Source: JALCLA01 sp965653565 (lineage in GTDB: Bacteria > Pseudomonadota > Gammaproteobacteria > Xanthomonadales > Xanthomonadaceae). Taken from it: a stretch of DNA of 64,000 nucleotides. The notes below the pieces were generated by a model that ran no database searches, was not told the DNA's origin, and saw only the letters and a program-made list of their open reading frames with translations. Positions 1 through 8,515 of the stretch are shown here, one piece after another; within the stretch, counting starts at the first letter, position 1, and each line of letters starts with the position of its first letter. The stretch is taken from the NCBI GenBank assembly GCA_965653565.1, contig CBFHAI010000021.1, positions 1 to 64,000 on the forward strand, read 5' to 3'. Made by a program: the position numbers and the translations under genes.

Positions 1-76
1 GCACGCATGCCGGGCTCTCGACGCTAAGCCTACGCAGTTGCCAAGAGATAAAAGAAACACACCCCGGGTTACGCGC

Positions 77-299
77 CCCTCAACCTTCGGTTGAGGGTAA
101 GCTCCGGGCGGGTGGGGTTTGTCGACAGACCGTCCATGGTCTGACGACAAACTTGCGCGCATCCATGCGCGCAACACTTCGTGCTATCCACCCGCCCGGA
201 GCCGCTTCACACGGGGCCCCGGAAGCGGAGTCCGAGAGCGGAGCAAAAGCTGCGGCTCGACGGAGTTGCAAGTGGCGGCGCGTTCTTGCAACCGTTTTT
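77..299 (+). ncRNA. Unidentified structured RNA or palindromic element
   Basis: No gene is supported in the first 378 bases; instead almost every base can pair. Stems seen directly: 77-84 with 90-97; an outer 15-bp perfect stem 101-115 with 188-202; inside it 117-131 with 138-152 (one A/A mismatch) and 153-161 with 166-174 (perfect, 4-base loop); then 202-208 with 222-228; and 265-272 with 285-292 followed by five T. The outer stem enclosing two hairpins gives a multibranch shape like that of a folded RNA. The T tract on the + strand argues for a + strand transcript that ends near 299; its 5' end could lie before the window. I do not see the conserved cores of RNase P RNA, tmRNA, 6S or SRP RNA. 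It could instead be a DNA cruciform from a mobile element. Function unknown. Confidence 0.4.
265..299 (+). terminator. Intrinsic terminator closing the structured region
   Basis: The perfect 8-bp stem GTTGCAAG/CTTGCAAC (265-272 with 285-292, loop of 12) is followed by CG and then TTTTT at 295-299. It reads as a terminator on the + strand only. Two further short hairpins (300-317 and 317-330) and a third (330-336 with 347-353) fill the space up to the end of the minus-strand gene at 379; the last could help terminate that gene. Confidence 0.5.
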
Positions 300-378
300 A
301 CTGGCTGCGACGCCAGTAACGGGCACGTTAATCGGATTCGCCTCGTTCCGATTGAATCCAATCAAATTTTTATTCTTA

Positions 379-2256
379 TCAATCGCACGGCAGATTCGGC
401 TGCCTCGCCAGCGGCACCAGCGCAAAGGTTTGAGTGCCGTCCAGGCCGTTCAAAATGGCGCTGGCGGTGTTGCAGGAGTCGAATTTCAGGGTGAGGGTGC
501 CCCACGGGGAGTTCTGGATGGTGGCGGGGTTGAAGTTGGTGAAGCGGCCGCCGCGGGTGACGGTGAGGGTGAACTGCAGGGGGTCGGTGTAGGCGAATTG
601 GCCGGTGCGCAGGCCGACGAGGAACAGGTTGGATCCGTCGTCGCGGTGGCCGTAGAAGGTGGCGGCGAGGGCGCCGTCGGCGAGCCAGACGAATTCGAAG
701 CCCTGGCCGCTGCGGGCCGGGTCGTACCAGATGCCGGTAAGCCCGCGCAGATCGCGGATCGCCGTTGCCGCCGGTGCATCGGTTTCGATTTTCGATATCG
801 CCATGCCGTACACGCCGGACTCGAACACCGGATGCGCCACGTAGGCGGCGTGATCGGACGCGACGGCCGTGATGTAGTCGCCGAGGAATTGGGCGTCGAC
901 GGCGTTGCTGGTGGGCGACCAGCGCGTGTGTTGCGAGTCGATCGGCTGGCCGGTGAGCCGCACGCGGTTCCAGGTCTGGCCGCGGTCGAGGCTTTGCGCA
1001 TACCACACGTCGATGAGTGCCGACGGCGACGCATCCGTGCCGAGGTGGCGGCTGCTGTCGAAGTAGGCGAAATGCAGCCGGCCGGCACCGTCGACCGCCA
1101 GCCACGGCATGAACTGGTCCGAGAACGGCGGCAGGTCGGCGGTGATATTGCGGCCGCTCGACCAGGTCCGGCCGTCATCGGTCGATTCGAACAGCAGCAC
1201 ATCGACATCCGCTTCGGTGTCGTTGCGCCGGGCCACATCGTTGAGCACCGCGTAGAGGCGGCCGTCGCGCGGGTCGCGCGCGATCATCGTGGTGGGCGGC
1301 GAACGGAACGAACCGGGCAGCACCGGATTGGTGAGTTCGCCGATGGTGCCGACGAAGGTGTGGATCGCGACCGGCGCACTGAAAGATTCGCCCGCGTCCT
1401 GGCTGGTGCTGAAAAGCGCCTGTCCGGTGACGCCCAGATAGCTGACGATCAAGGTTCCGTCGGGCAGCACGAGTGGCTGCAACAGGTTCGATTGCTGCGA
1501 CAGCAGCACGGGCGCCGACCACGTCGCGCCGTCGTTGGGGCTCGTGCGTACGCCCGAACGCGTGGCCAGATAGAGCACGCTGCGCGACGGATCGCCGGGC
1601 GCCGGCCCCGAGGCGAACCAGCCCTTGTCGGGGAACTCACCCTCGACGTTCGGAATGATCACGCCGGGCGCGAACGTCGAGTTGTCGCCGTCGGGCGACG
1701 CGGCGAACCAGATCGAACGCGTGCTGCTCGCCGCCTGGCCCATCGCGGAGATGTAGGCCTTGTTCGCGATGCGATCGAACTCGATCGTCGGATCGAATGG
1801 AATCGACGGCGCAGGCAGCGGAATCTGCAAGTCCATGCGCGAGAACGTGCGCGCGCTGTCGGTGCTGCGCGCGGCGACCAGCTCCGTCGACGTGCGCCCG
1901 CCGAGGCCGGGCCGCCCCGTCATCCACGCGGCGAGCAGTTCATCGTTGTCGGGGCGTGCCGGATCGGTGCTCGCCAGTTCCAGCTCTATCTCCCAGTTCT
2001 GCACCTGCGCATCGAGTTCGTCGAGGCGCGTCTGTTGCAATTCGAGTGCCTTCGGAAACGGAATCGTCCAGCTCGGCGCGTAGCCGCGCGCGATCGGACG
2101 CGGCGTCGGGACGGTAGGCGTGGCGTGGGAAGGAGCGGGCTCGGGCGGGCCGAAGTTCGAGGCGGTGCGTGCCGGTGTGCAGGCGGCGACGGATGCAACT
2201 ATGCAAGCGGCGCCCAGGTTCCTCGTGTGCGCGCGTTGCCACCTTGCCTTGTCCAT
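379..2256 (-). CDS. Sialidase-like (BNR/Asp-box repeat) lipoprotein
   Basis: A 625-residue protein with an N-terminal signal and a lipobox-like VAAC (Cys26) when the ATG at 2256 is used; an upstream ATG at 2286 would put ten residues in front of the charged n-region and is less likely. Several Asp-box motifs are visible (SPNDGATW, SQDAGESF, STDDGRTW, SLDRGQTW), the turns of a sialidase-type six-bladed beta propeller. The last ~120 residues hold a separate domain with GIWYDPARSGQGF, a module I know from secreted proteins of this bacterial group. The catalytic arginine triad and Asp/Glu of true sialidases are not evident, so exo-sialidase activity is not claimed; a surface carbohydrate-binding or other propeller role is possible. 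It is divergent from vapBC. Confidence 0.65.
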   Translation of the reverse strand: MDKARWQRAHTRNLGAACIVASVAACTPARTASNFGPPEPAPSHATPTVPTPRPIARGYAPSWTIPFPKALELQQTRLDELDAQVQNWEIELELASTDPARPDNDELLAAWMTGRPGLGGRTSTELVAARSTDSARTFSRMDLQIPLPAPSIPFDPTIEFDRIANKAYISAMGQAASSTRSIWFAASPDGDNSTFAPGVIIPNVEGEFPDKGWFASGPAPGDPSRSVLYLATRSGVRTSPNDGATWSAPVLLSQQSNLLQPLVLPDGTLIVSYLGVTGQALFSTSQDAGESFSAPVAIHTFVGTIGELTNPVLPGSFRSPPTTMIARDPRDGRLYAVLNDVARRNDTEADVDVLLFESTDDGRTWSSGRNITADLPPFSDQFMPWLAVDGAGRLHFAYFDSSRHLGTDASPSALIDVWYAQSLDRGQTWNRVRLTGQPIDSQHTRWSPTSNAVDAQFLGDYITAVASDHAAYVAHPVFESGVYGMAISKIETDAPAATAIRDLRGLTGIWYDPARSGQGFEFVWLADGALAATFYGHRDDGSNLFLVGLRTGQFAYTDPLQFTLTVTRGGRFTNFNPATIQNSPWGTLTLKFDSCNTASAILNGLDGTQTFALVPLARQPNLPCD

Positions 2257-2329
2257 GTTTGCCAGCGCCTCGTCGATGCAGAGCAAACATCATGCATCGG
2301 CTGCACGTGTGCCGGAAACAGGGCGATCG

Positions 2330-2366
2330 TTGCCGAAAAAATGGCAAATGTGTAGACTTCCACACA
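2330..2366 (+). promoter_or_regulatory. vapBC promoter with overlapping operator palindrome
   Basis: TTGCCG (2330-2335) and TAGACT (2353-2358) are separated by 17 bases and form a reasonable sigma-70 promoter. An inverted repeat TGTGTAGA-CT-TCCACACA (2349-2366, 7 of 8 pairs) covers the -10 element and runs almost into the Shine-Dalgarno GGAGG (2368-2372). This is the position expected for an operator at which the antitoxin or the VapBC complex represses its own operon; binding itself is inferred. Confidence 0.5.
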
Positions 2367-2377
2367 CGGAGGTACAC

Positions 2378-2578
2378 ATGGCTACCAATCTGGCAATCGA
2401 TCCGGATTTGATCGAGCGGGCACTGGAAGTGAGCGGCGAGCGGACCAAGAAGGCCGCCGTCACCAAGGCGCTTCAGGAATTCATCGCCCGCCGCCAACAG
2501 AAACGTGTGCTCGACCTGATGGGAAAGCTCGAGTGGGACGCCTCGTACGACTACAAGGCGGAGCGATCGCGCAAATGA
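2378..2578 (+). CDS. vapB: VapB-family antitoxin
   Basis: A 66-residue protein preceded by GGAGG five bases before the ATG. The N-terminal half (MATNLAIDPDLIERAL...) looks like the ribbon-helix-helix VapB family that carries a short beta strand followed by two helices, and the C-terminal tail (DLMGKLEWDASYDYK) resembles the part that wraps around and inhibits the PIN toxin. It overlaps the toxin gene by ATGA, so the two are translationally coupled, antitoxin first, as is usual for type II systems. Its DNA-binding half is expected to act on the palindrome at 2349-2366. Confidence 0.8.
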   Translation: MATNLAIDPDLIERALEVSGERTKKAAVTKALQEFIARRQQKRVLDLMGKLEWDASYDYKAERSRK

Positions 2579-3000
2579 CCTTGCTCGTCGACACCAGCGT
2601 CTGGTCGCTTGCGCTCAGACGCGATGTCGAAGGCGATCATGTGGAAGTCCACAAGCTGAAGGATGCGCTCGCCGGTGCCGATGTCGTCGTAACCACTGGG
2701 CTGGTACTGCAGGAACTGTTGCAGGGTTTTTCCGGGGCGAAAGCCGGCGAGCAGATCGTCGAACGGTTCTCCTCGCTGGCCTTGATCCAGCCCGATCGGG
2801 ACGACCATATCGCCGCGGCGCACCTGCGAAACCTTTGTCGCCGGGCGGGGGTTCAGATCGGCAGCATCGATGCGCTGATCGCGCAGCTGTGTGTGCGGCA
2901 CGAACTGGTTCTGCTGAGCACCGATAAGGACTTCGTCCACGCCGCCAAACATTGCAAGCTCAAAGTCTGGACGCCGAAGGCGGTGAAGCCAAGCCGCTGA
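2575..3000 (+). CDS. vapC: VapC-family PIN-domain ribonuclease toxin
   Basis: A 141-residue PIN-domain protein, the usual VapC length. The acidic metal-binding residues are in place: Asp6 in LLVDTSVW, Glu47 in LVLQELLQG, Asp99 in IGSIDALIA and Asp117/Asp119 in STDKDF. Family members cleave tRNA or rRNA in a magnesium-dependent way and are held inactive by VapB. The start ATG lies inside the vapB stop (ATGA). All active-site residues are present, so the toxin looks functional. The RNA target cannot be told from sequence. Confidence 0.85.
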   Translation: MTLLVDTSVWSLALRRDVEGDHVEVHKLKDALAGADVVVTTGLVLQELLQGFSGAKAGEQIVERFSSLALIQPDRDDHIAAAHLRNLCRRAGVQIGSIDALIAQLCVRHELVLLSTDKDFVHAAKHCKLKVWTPKAVKPSR

Positions 3001-3018
3001 CGACTCGTGGACGTGGCC

Positions 3019-3414
3019 TCAATCCAGGCACTGCCCCACCAGCGCGCGCAACACGTCCTGATCCACATCCGCCAGTTTCTTGATGTAAAGGCAGCCTTTG
3101 CCCGTGCTGTGTTTTCCGAGTTTCTGCGTCAGCTCGGCGTGGGCGGCGATGTCGCAGGTCAGGTAGAGGGTGAAGGCGGCTTTGCGCGGCGAGAAGCCGA
3201 CGCGCGGCCAGTTGGCCTGGTTGCCGTTGGCGTAGGTGAGCAGGCGCTCGCCGTAGCCGACGATGGCCGGGCCCCACATCGCCGGTTTTTCGCCGGTGGC
3301 TTCACGCAGCAGTTTGTCGATGGCCTTGGCGTCGCGGCGCTTGCCTTCGTCCTCGACGGCGTCGAGGAAGGCAGCGACCGAGGCCTTGGTCTTCTGGGTT
3401 TTCGCTTCCGCCAT
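3019..3414 (-). CDS. DUF1801 domain-containing protein
   Basis: A 131-residue protein of the DUF1801 fold: an N-terminal helix (SVAAFLDAV) followed by the GYGERLLTYANGNQANWPRVGFSPRKAAFTLYL stretch that is split here in words only by its typical core pattern of aromatic and basic residues. Members are small cytosolic proteins of unknown biochemical role, sometimes compared with iron-chaperone (frataxin-like) folds. It ends 18 bases from the vapC stop (convergent) and starts 14 bases from the end of the large protease gene on the same strand, so it may be co-transcribed with that gene. Confidence 0.75.
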   Translation of the reverse strand: MAEAKTQKTKASVAAFLDAVEDEGKRRDAKAIDKLLREATGEKPAMWGPAIVGYGERLLTYANGNQANWPRVGFSPRKAAFTLYLTCDIAAHAELTQKLGKHSTGKGCLYIKKLADVDQDVLRALVGQCLD

Positions 3415-3428
3415 GACGCGTCTCCCGA

Positions 3429-6400
3429 TCAGCGCGATGCATCATGCCCCCACTGCGGGCGCGGCGGAACCGGCAAGGCCTTGAGCGGCGGCACCGGTTG
3501 TTCGCGCAGGCGCTGTTCGAGGTTGGCGAGGGCGGCGGCGAGTTGCGCGTCCTGGCCCAGGGCGGTGGCGTGCGGCAGGTTGTCGACTTCGATGTCGGGC
3601 ATCACGCCGCGCGATTCGATCAGCCAGCGGCCCGTCATGTCGAACTGGCCGAATTCGGCGACGCGCGCGATGCCGTTGTCGGCCAGCCGGTTGCGATCGG
3701 ACAGCCATACACCCGCGCCGGAAGTGCGCATGCCGATCACCGGGCCGAGATTCAGCGCCTTGACGCCGGCCGCGAAGGTTTCGCCGTCGGAATAGGTGAA
3801 CTGATCGGCGAGCACCACCAGATGGCCGCGGAAGGCCGATTGCATGTTCGAGTAAGGCGTGCCGCTGGCCGGCTGCCAGAAGGCCCAGGCACGTCGCAGC
3901 AGCTTCTCGATGATCCAGCTGTCGATGTTGCCGCCGCGGTTGCGGCGCACGTCGATGATGAGGCCTTCGCGATCGTACTGGGCGTAGAAATCGCGCACGA
4001 ACACGGCCATGTCGCTCGGCGTCATGGCGCGCAGGTGCAGGTAGCCGATGCGGCCGCGGCCGGCTTCCTGCACTTTCTCGCGCGTGCTTTGCACCCATTC
4101 GGAATAGCGCAGCGCGGCGTCGCGATCGATGCGCACCGGCGTGACGACCGTGCGATGCGGCGCCGCGCTGCCGCGGCGAAGTTGCAGCAACACCTGTTGC
4201 CCAGCCTGCTGGCGCAACTGCATCGCCACCTCGCCGGGCGTGCGCACCGGCCGGCCGTTGACGGACACGATCACATCGCCATCGCGCGCATCGACGCCGG
4301 CCTGCTGCAACGGCGCGCGTTCGCCCGGCACCTCGGGGTCGGTACGATAAATGCGTTCGATGCGCACGCCGCCGTCGTCGGCACGCAGCAAGGCACCGAG
4401 CGCAGCAGCGGCCGGCGCTTCCGGATCGGCGCGCAACTGCCCGCCGCCGACCTGCGAATGCAGGATGCCGTGCTCGGCCATCATCTGCGCGAACACATCG
4501 TCGAGTTCGGCGCGATCGTTGACGCGCGCGGCGAGCGGCGCGAACCGCGCGCGCACGGCTTTCCAGTCGGCGCCGCGCATGCCGGGGTCGAACGAGAATT
4601 CGCGATGCATGCGCCAGGCGTCGTCGAACATCTGCTTCCATTCGTCGACGGGGTCGACCGCGATGGTCCAGTCGGAAACGCGGACCGTCACTTTCGACAA
4701 ATCGTCGGGCACCTTGGTGCCGGCGTCGAACAGATACATGTCGCCGGGCGTCGGTGGCGCGGTCGGATCGCCGACGGCCTTGGTCACGAACAGTTTCTTG
4801 CCGTCGCCCGACAGCGCGAACGACAACACGTCGGCGAGGAAAAGTTCGAGCTTCGGCGCGTCGTTCGCCAACGGCATCCACTTGAGCTGGCCTCGCGCGG
4901 TCGGGATGCCGTCGCGTTCGAGCACGTAGAGACGATCGGCGTGCAGCGCGAGCGCGGCGTAGTTGCCGGCCGGCGCCGGTACTTCGAACAGGCGATCCTT
5001 CAGCCCGTCGAACACGACGGTCGGTGCTTCGGGTTCCTTTTTCTTCTTGGCATCCTTCTGCACATCGTCGCCGGCTTCGCGCTCGCTCGGATTGGCGTCG
5101 TCGGCCTGTGCCAGTTCATCGGACGGCAGGAACGGGAATCGCTGTTTCGGCTGCAGCGCGTAGGCGTAGATCTTGGTGCGCTTGTCGAAGATCGAACCGG
5201 TGTTGCGATCGCCCCACGGATGTCCGGGCGCTCCCTGGAAGGTGCGATTGGAAAGGAAGTACAGCCAGTGGCCGTCGCGCGAGAACGACGGCGAGAAGGA
5301 TTCGTAGCGGTCGCTGCTGAGCACCGCGCTTTGCGACGTCTGGCTGTCGAACACGATGAGCTGGTCGATCAGGCGCGCGCTGTCGGGCCGCACGAACGCG
5401 AGATAGCGGCCGTCCGGCGACCACGTCACCGCGACGTAGCTGTCGTCGATCACGAAGCGCGATTCGTCGATGGTGCGATTGCGTCCGTTCGACAGATCGA
5501 GCAGATGCAAGCGGCCGGCCTTGTCGTCGTGCGCCAGCCAGCGGCCGTCAGGCGAGGGGTACAGGCGCCAGCGATGCCGCGTGCCGTCGGTGGTGAGCGC
5601 CTTGCCGCCCGGCGAACCGTCGGCCGGATAACGCCAGACTTCGCTTTTGCCATCCAGATCGGTGATGGCATAGACCGACTTGCCGTCGTGCGACAGCAGC
5701 GCTTCGCGCAAACGGGCTCCGGCAGGCGCGGCCACGTCGACGCGGCGCAGCGTGCCGGTGCCGGCAAGCGCGACGCGGCCGCGCGCGGTGAGTGCGACGC
5801 GCTTGCCGTCGTCGGCCACCTGCGCGCTGGTCAGGAAGGTGATCGGCTTGGGCACGAAGCGGCTGCGGCGCTGCCCGTAGTCGGAGCCCAGTTCGATCGC
5901 GATCGCGCGATCGCTATTGCTCGCCAGATCGAACACACGCAGATCGGCGCCGTGTTGATAAACGATGCGGCCGCCCTGCAGACTGGCGTCGCGCACATCG
6001 AAATCCAGATGTTGCGTCAAGGCGCGGCGATCGCTGCCGTCGGGCGCCATCGACCACAGATTCGGCCGGCCGACGGCGTCGCTCACCGCGTACAGCCGGT
6101 CCTGCCACCACATCGGCTGGCTCAGGTTGGCATCCAGATCGGTCGCGATGCGGCTGGCTTCGGCGTCGCTGCCGACGGTCCAGCGCCACACTTGCGCCAT
6201 CGCGCCGCCGCGGTAGTCGAGCGCGTTGTCGCCGCTCACCTGCAGCCCGAAGCGCGTGAACCACAGCGTTTTTCCGTCGGCATCGAAGGCGGCTTCGCGC
6301 GCGTCGGCGAGCGGGATTTCGCGCGTGTGGCGGCCTTCGATGTCGACCACGCGCAGGACCCGGCGTAAGGTCGGGCCGATCACGTTCTCGGTGGTGTAGA

Positions 6401-6758
6401 CGACGTTGCCGTCGCGATCGAAGCCCTGCACCCAGAGGCGGCCGCCGTCGTGGCTCAGGCGCACCGGCGCGCCGCCGGCGAGCGGCATCGCGTAGACATC
6501 CGGCGCGCCGTCGTAGCTGGCGACGAAGGCCAGGGTGCGGCCATCGGGCGAGATCGCCGCCTGGCTTTCGCTGGCCGGATGCGTGGTGAGCCGGCGCGCG
6601 AGACCGCCGTTCGACGACACGCTCCACAGATCGCCTTCGGAGGTGAACACGACGGTGTCGCCGTGGATCGCCGGGTCGCGATAGTAGCCGGGGCCGGCGA
6701 TGGCAACGGATGCGAGAACACTGGCCGCAAGAGCCGCGAGGGCCGGCAGGAATTTCAT
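3429..6758 (-). CDS. Tricorn-like S41 family protease
   Basis: A 1109-residue protein, the length expected for tricorn protease homologues. The start at 6758 gives a clean signal peptide (MKFLPALAALAASVLASVAIA), so it is exported; an in-frame ATG 60 bases upstream adds a hydrophilic stretch and was rejected. The N-terminal ~650 residues hold WD40/PD40-type propeller repeats (SPDGRTLAFV, SPDGRWLAHD, SPDGRYLAFV, SRDGHWLYFL). A PDZ domain follows near residues 800-890 (GDVIVSVNGRPV), then the S41 peptidase core with the nucleophile Ser990 in YSDGETFA and IDVRRNRGGNIDSW before it. The family degrades peptides, often cooperating with aminopeptidases. An acidic/lysine-rich insert (DDVQKDAKKKKEPE) lies between the two propellers. 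Confidence 0.85.
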   Translation of the reverse strand: MKFLPALAALAASVLASVAIAGPGYYRDPAIHGDTVVFTSEGDLWSVSSNGGLARRLTTHPASESQAAISPDGRTLAFVASYDGAPDVYAMPLAGGAPVRLSHDGGRLWVQGFDRDGNVVYTTENVIGPTLRRVLRVVDIEGRHTREIPLADAREAAFDADGKTLWFTRFGLQVSGDNALDYRGGAMAQVWRWTVGSDAEASRIATDLDANLSQPMWWQDRLYAVSDAVGRPNLWSMAPDGSDRRALTQHLDFDVRDASLQGGRIVYQHGADLRVFDLASNSDRAIAIELGSDYGQRRSRFVPKPITFLTSAQVADDGKRVALTARGRVALAGTGTLRRVDVAAPAGARLREALLSHDGKSVYAITDLDGKSEVWRYPADGSPGGKALTTDGTRHRWRLYPSPDGRWLAHDDKAGRLHLLDLSNGRNRTIDESRFVIDDSYVAVTWSPDGRYLAFVRPDSARLIDQLIVFDSQTSQSAVLSSDRYESFSPSFSRDGHWLYFLSNRTFQGAPGHPWGDRNTGSIFDKRTKIYAYALQPKQRFPFLPSDELAQADDANPSEREAGDDVQKDAKKKKEPEAPTVVFDGLKDRLFEVPAPAGNYAALALHADRLYVLERDGIPTARGQLKWMPLANDAPKLELFLADVLSFALSGDGKKLFVTKAVGDPTAPPTPGDMYLFDAGTKVPDDLSKVTVRVSDWTIAVDPVDEWKQMFDDAWRMHREFSFDPGMRGADWKAVRARFAPLAARVNDRAELDDVFAQMMAEHGILHSQVGGGQLRADPEAPAAAALGALLRADDGGVRIERIYRTDPEVPGERAPLQQAGVDARDGDVIVSVNGRPVRTPGEVAMQLRQQAGQQVLLQLRRGSAAPHRTVVTPVRIDRDAALRYSEWVQSTREKVQEAGRGRIGYLHLRAMTPSDMAVFVRDFYAQYDREGLIIDVRRNRGGNIDSWIIEKLLRRAWAFWQPASGTPYSNMQSAFRGHLVVLADQFTYSDGETFAAGVKALNLGPVIGMRTSGAGVWLSDRNRLADNGIARVAEFGQFDMTGRWLIESRGVMPDIEVDNLPHATALGQDAQLAAALANLEQRLREQPVPPLKALPVPPRPQWGHDASR

Positions 6759-6859
6759 CGGAGCACTTCCCCCATCGAGCGAGGAGGCGAGTGTCGACTG
6801 CGGCTGCGGCCGGAGCAATAGCCCGGAAGACGGGAAGACTGTGCCGCGACTGCGATCCG

Positions 6860-7945
6860 CTAGTTGGCGATGACGCGCAGCACGCGGCCGTGCGCGCTGT
6901 CGGTGAGCAGGAACAGCGAGCCGTCAGGCCCTTCGCGCACATCGCGCAACCGCTCGCCCAGTTCGGTGAAGAGGATTTCCTGCTCGCCGGGTTGTCCGTC
7001 CTTCAACGGAATGCGGCGCACGCTTTTCTCGACGAGGGCCGAGACGAACAGGCTGCCGCGCCACCTCGGAAACATCCGGCCGCGATAGAGCATCATGCCG
7101 GACGGTGCGATCGATGGCGTCCAGTGCAGCAGCGGCGCTTCGGTTTCCGGGTATTCGGTGAAGGGCGTGACGAGCGCGCCGGTGTAATCGACGCCGAAGC
7201 TCGCCAGCGGCCAACCGTAGTTTCGCGCCGGCCACACGCGGTTGATTTCGTCGCCGCCGCGCGGGCCGTGCTCGTGTTCGAACAACGTGCCGCTGTCCTT
7301 GTCGAAGATCAGTCCCTGCGGATTGCGATGGCCGTAGCTGTAGATTTCCGGACGCGCGAGGCGGCCGTCGGAGTAAGGGTTGTCGACCGGCACCGTACCG
7401 TCGGGCAGCACGCGCACGATCTTGCCGAAATGATTGTCGAGCCGCTGCGCCTGTTCGCGCAGGATGAAGGCATCGCCGACCGCGATTGCGATCGAGCTGT
7501 CGGGCAGTTGCGCCATGCGCGCGCCGTAGTGCGCGGAGCCGCGTTTCGCCGGCTCGGCGGTGAAGATCGGCGTGACGTCGTGCAGCGCGTTGCCATCGAA
7601 GTTTGCGCGCACGACGCGCAGCCGGTTGGCCGCGTCGTCGCCGTCGGCGAATGAAAGATAGATCCAGCGCGTGGTTGCGAAATTCGCATCGACCAGCACA
7701 TCGAACAGGCCGGCCTGGCCGGTGGCGTACACCGCAGGAACGTTCTCGACCGGCGCCGCGCGCAGGCCGTGGCCGTCGATCACGCGCAGCCGGCCGGCGC
7801 GCTCGGTGACGAGCATTTCGCCGCTCGGCGCGAACGCCAGCGACCACGGATGATCGAGCCCGTCGGCGACGGTTTCGATGCGGTAATCGGCCGCGCCAAC
7901 CGCGGCGGACGACAGGAGCAACGCAATCGTGAGCGATCGGAGCAT
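6860..7945 (-). CDS. PQQ-dependent aldose sugar dehydrogenase family protein
   Basis: A 361-residue protein of the YliI/soluble glucose dehydrogenase family, with a signal peptide (MLRSLTIALLLSSAAVGA) when started at 7945. Family landmarks are visible: DGLDHPWSLAFAPSGEMLVTERAGRL at the start of the first propeller blade (quoted in part, key residues HPW and TER), RDVREGPDGSLFLLTD at the end, and the GHRNPQGLI and HGPRGGDEIN segments that shape the PQQ site. Known members oxidise aldoses in the periplasm and pass electrons to the respiratory chain. No PQQ biosynthesis genes are in the window. The much longer in-frame upstream extension lacks coding character. Confidence 0.85.
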   Translation of the reverse strand: MLRSLTIALLLSSAAVGAADYRIETVADGLDHPWSLAFAPSGEMLVTERAGRLRVIDGHGLRAAPVENVPAVYATGQAGLFDVLVDANFATTRWIYLSFADGDDAANRLRVVRANFDGNALHDVTPIFTAEPAKRGSAHYGARMAQLPDSSIAIAVGDAFILREQAQRLDNHFGKIVRVLPDGTVPVDNPYSDGRLARPEIYSYGHRNPQGLIFDKDSGTLFEHEHGPRGGDEINRVWPARNYGWPLASFGVDYTGALVTPFTEYPETEAPLLHWTPSIAPSGMMLYRGRMFPRWRGSLFVSALVEKSVRRIPLKDGQPGEQEILFTELGERLRDVREGPDGSLFLLTDSAHGRVLRVIAN

Positions 7946-8036
7946 GGCGGGGCGTTCGCGCGGAATCCGGCGCAACGATAGCAGTCGTTGCCGTCCTGCG
8001 GCATAGTGAGTTTCGTCAGTCGCTCCGGATCGCCCC

Positions 8037-8501
8037 ATGTCGAAACCCCGCTCGCGCCGCCTGATCGCGTTCGTAGTCGCGCTGTTGGTAGCCGTGATCT
8101 GGGGCAGCGTGGTGCAGACGCAGTTCAATCTCGCCGAACTGACGGCGCTGGGTGCGCCGATCGATTCTGACTTGCGCTGGAGCGTGACCGGCCGCGATCT
8201 GCTCGGATTCGCACCGATCTATGTCGTGTTGGCGTTGCCGGCGTTGCTGGTCGCGTTCGTTGTCGCCGCGTTGCTGAGCCGCGCGCGTGGTTCGTTGCGC
8301 TATGTCTGGTTCGCGCTCGGTGGCTTCGCCGGTTTGATCGCGGCGATCAAGATCGTCGATTCGCTGGTGCCGCCGCCGGTGTTGATCGCTGCCACGCGCG
8401 GCGTGTCCGGTTTGCTCGCGATGGCCGCCGGCGGCGCACTCGCCGGGTTGCTCTACGCCGCGATGACACGGCGATGGGTGGCGCAGAAGCCGCAGGCGTA
8501 A
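8037..8501 (+). CDS. Small four-helix membrane protein, unknown function
   Basis: A 154-residue inner-membrane protein that I do not recognise. Hydrophobic segments at about 10-27, 56-80, 88-107 and 122-143 suggest four membrane helices, with a positively charged N-terminus (SKPRSRR) and the loop after helix 2 (SRARGSLR) likely cytoplasmic. It is divergent from the sugar dehydrogenase (91 bases between starts) and convergent with the transglycosylase gene, so it is probably a single-gene unit. The start is the first ATG after a plausible leader. No catalytic motif is visible. Confidence 0.65.
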   Translation: MSKPRSRRLIAFVVALLVAVIWGSVVQTQFNLAELTALGAPIDSDLRWSVTGRDLLGFAPIYVVLALPALLVAFVVAALLSRARGSLRYVWFALGGFAGLIAAIKIVDSLVPPPVLIAATRGVSGLLAMAAGGALAGLLYAAMTRRWVAQKPQA

Positions 8502-8515
8502 CGGCGGGCAGCACG

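Noticed and set aside
77..299. Retron, tmRNA or RNase P RNA
   Set aside because: No reverse transcriptase in view and none of the conserved cores (tag reading frame, tRNA-like 3' end, GAGGAAAGTCC box) are present.
181..2355. A 724-codon open frame on the + strand
   Set aside because: It is antisense to the sialidase-like gene and runs through the hairpin region; composition is that of a mirror frame.
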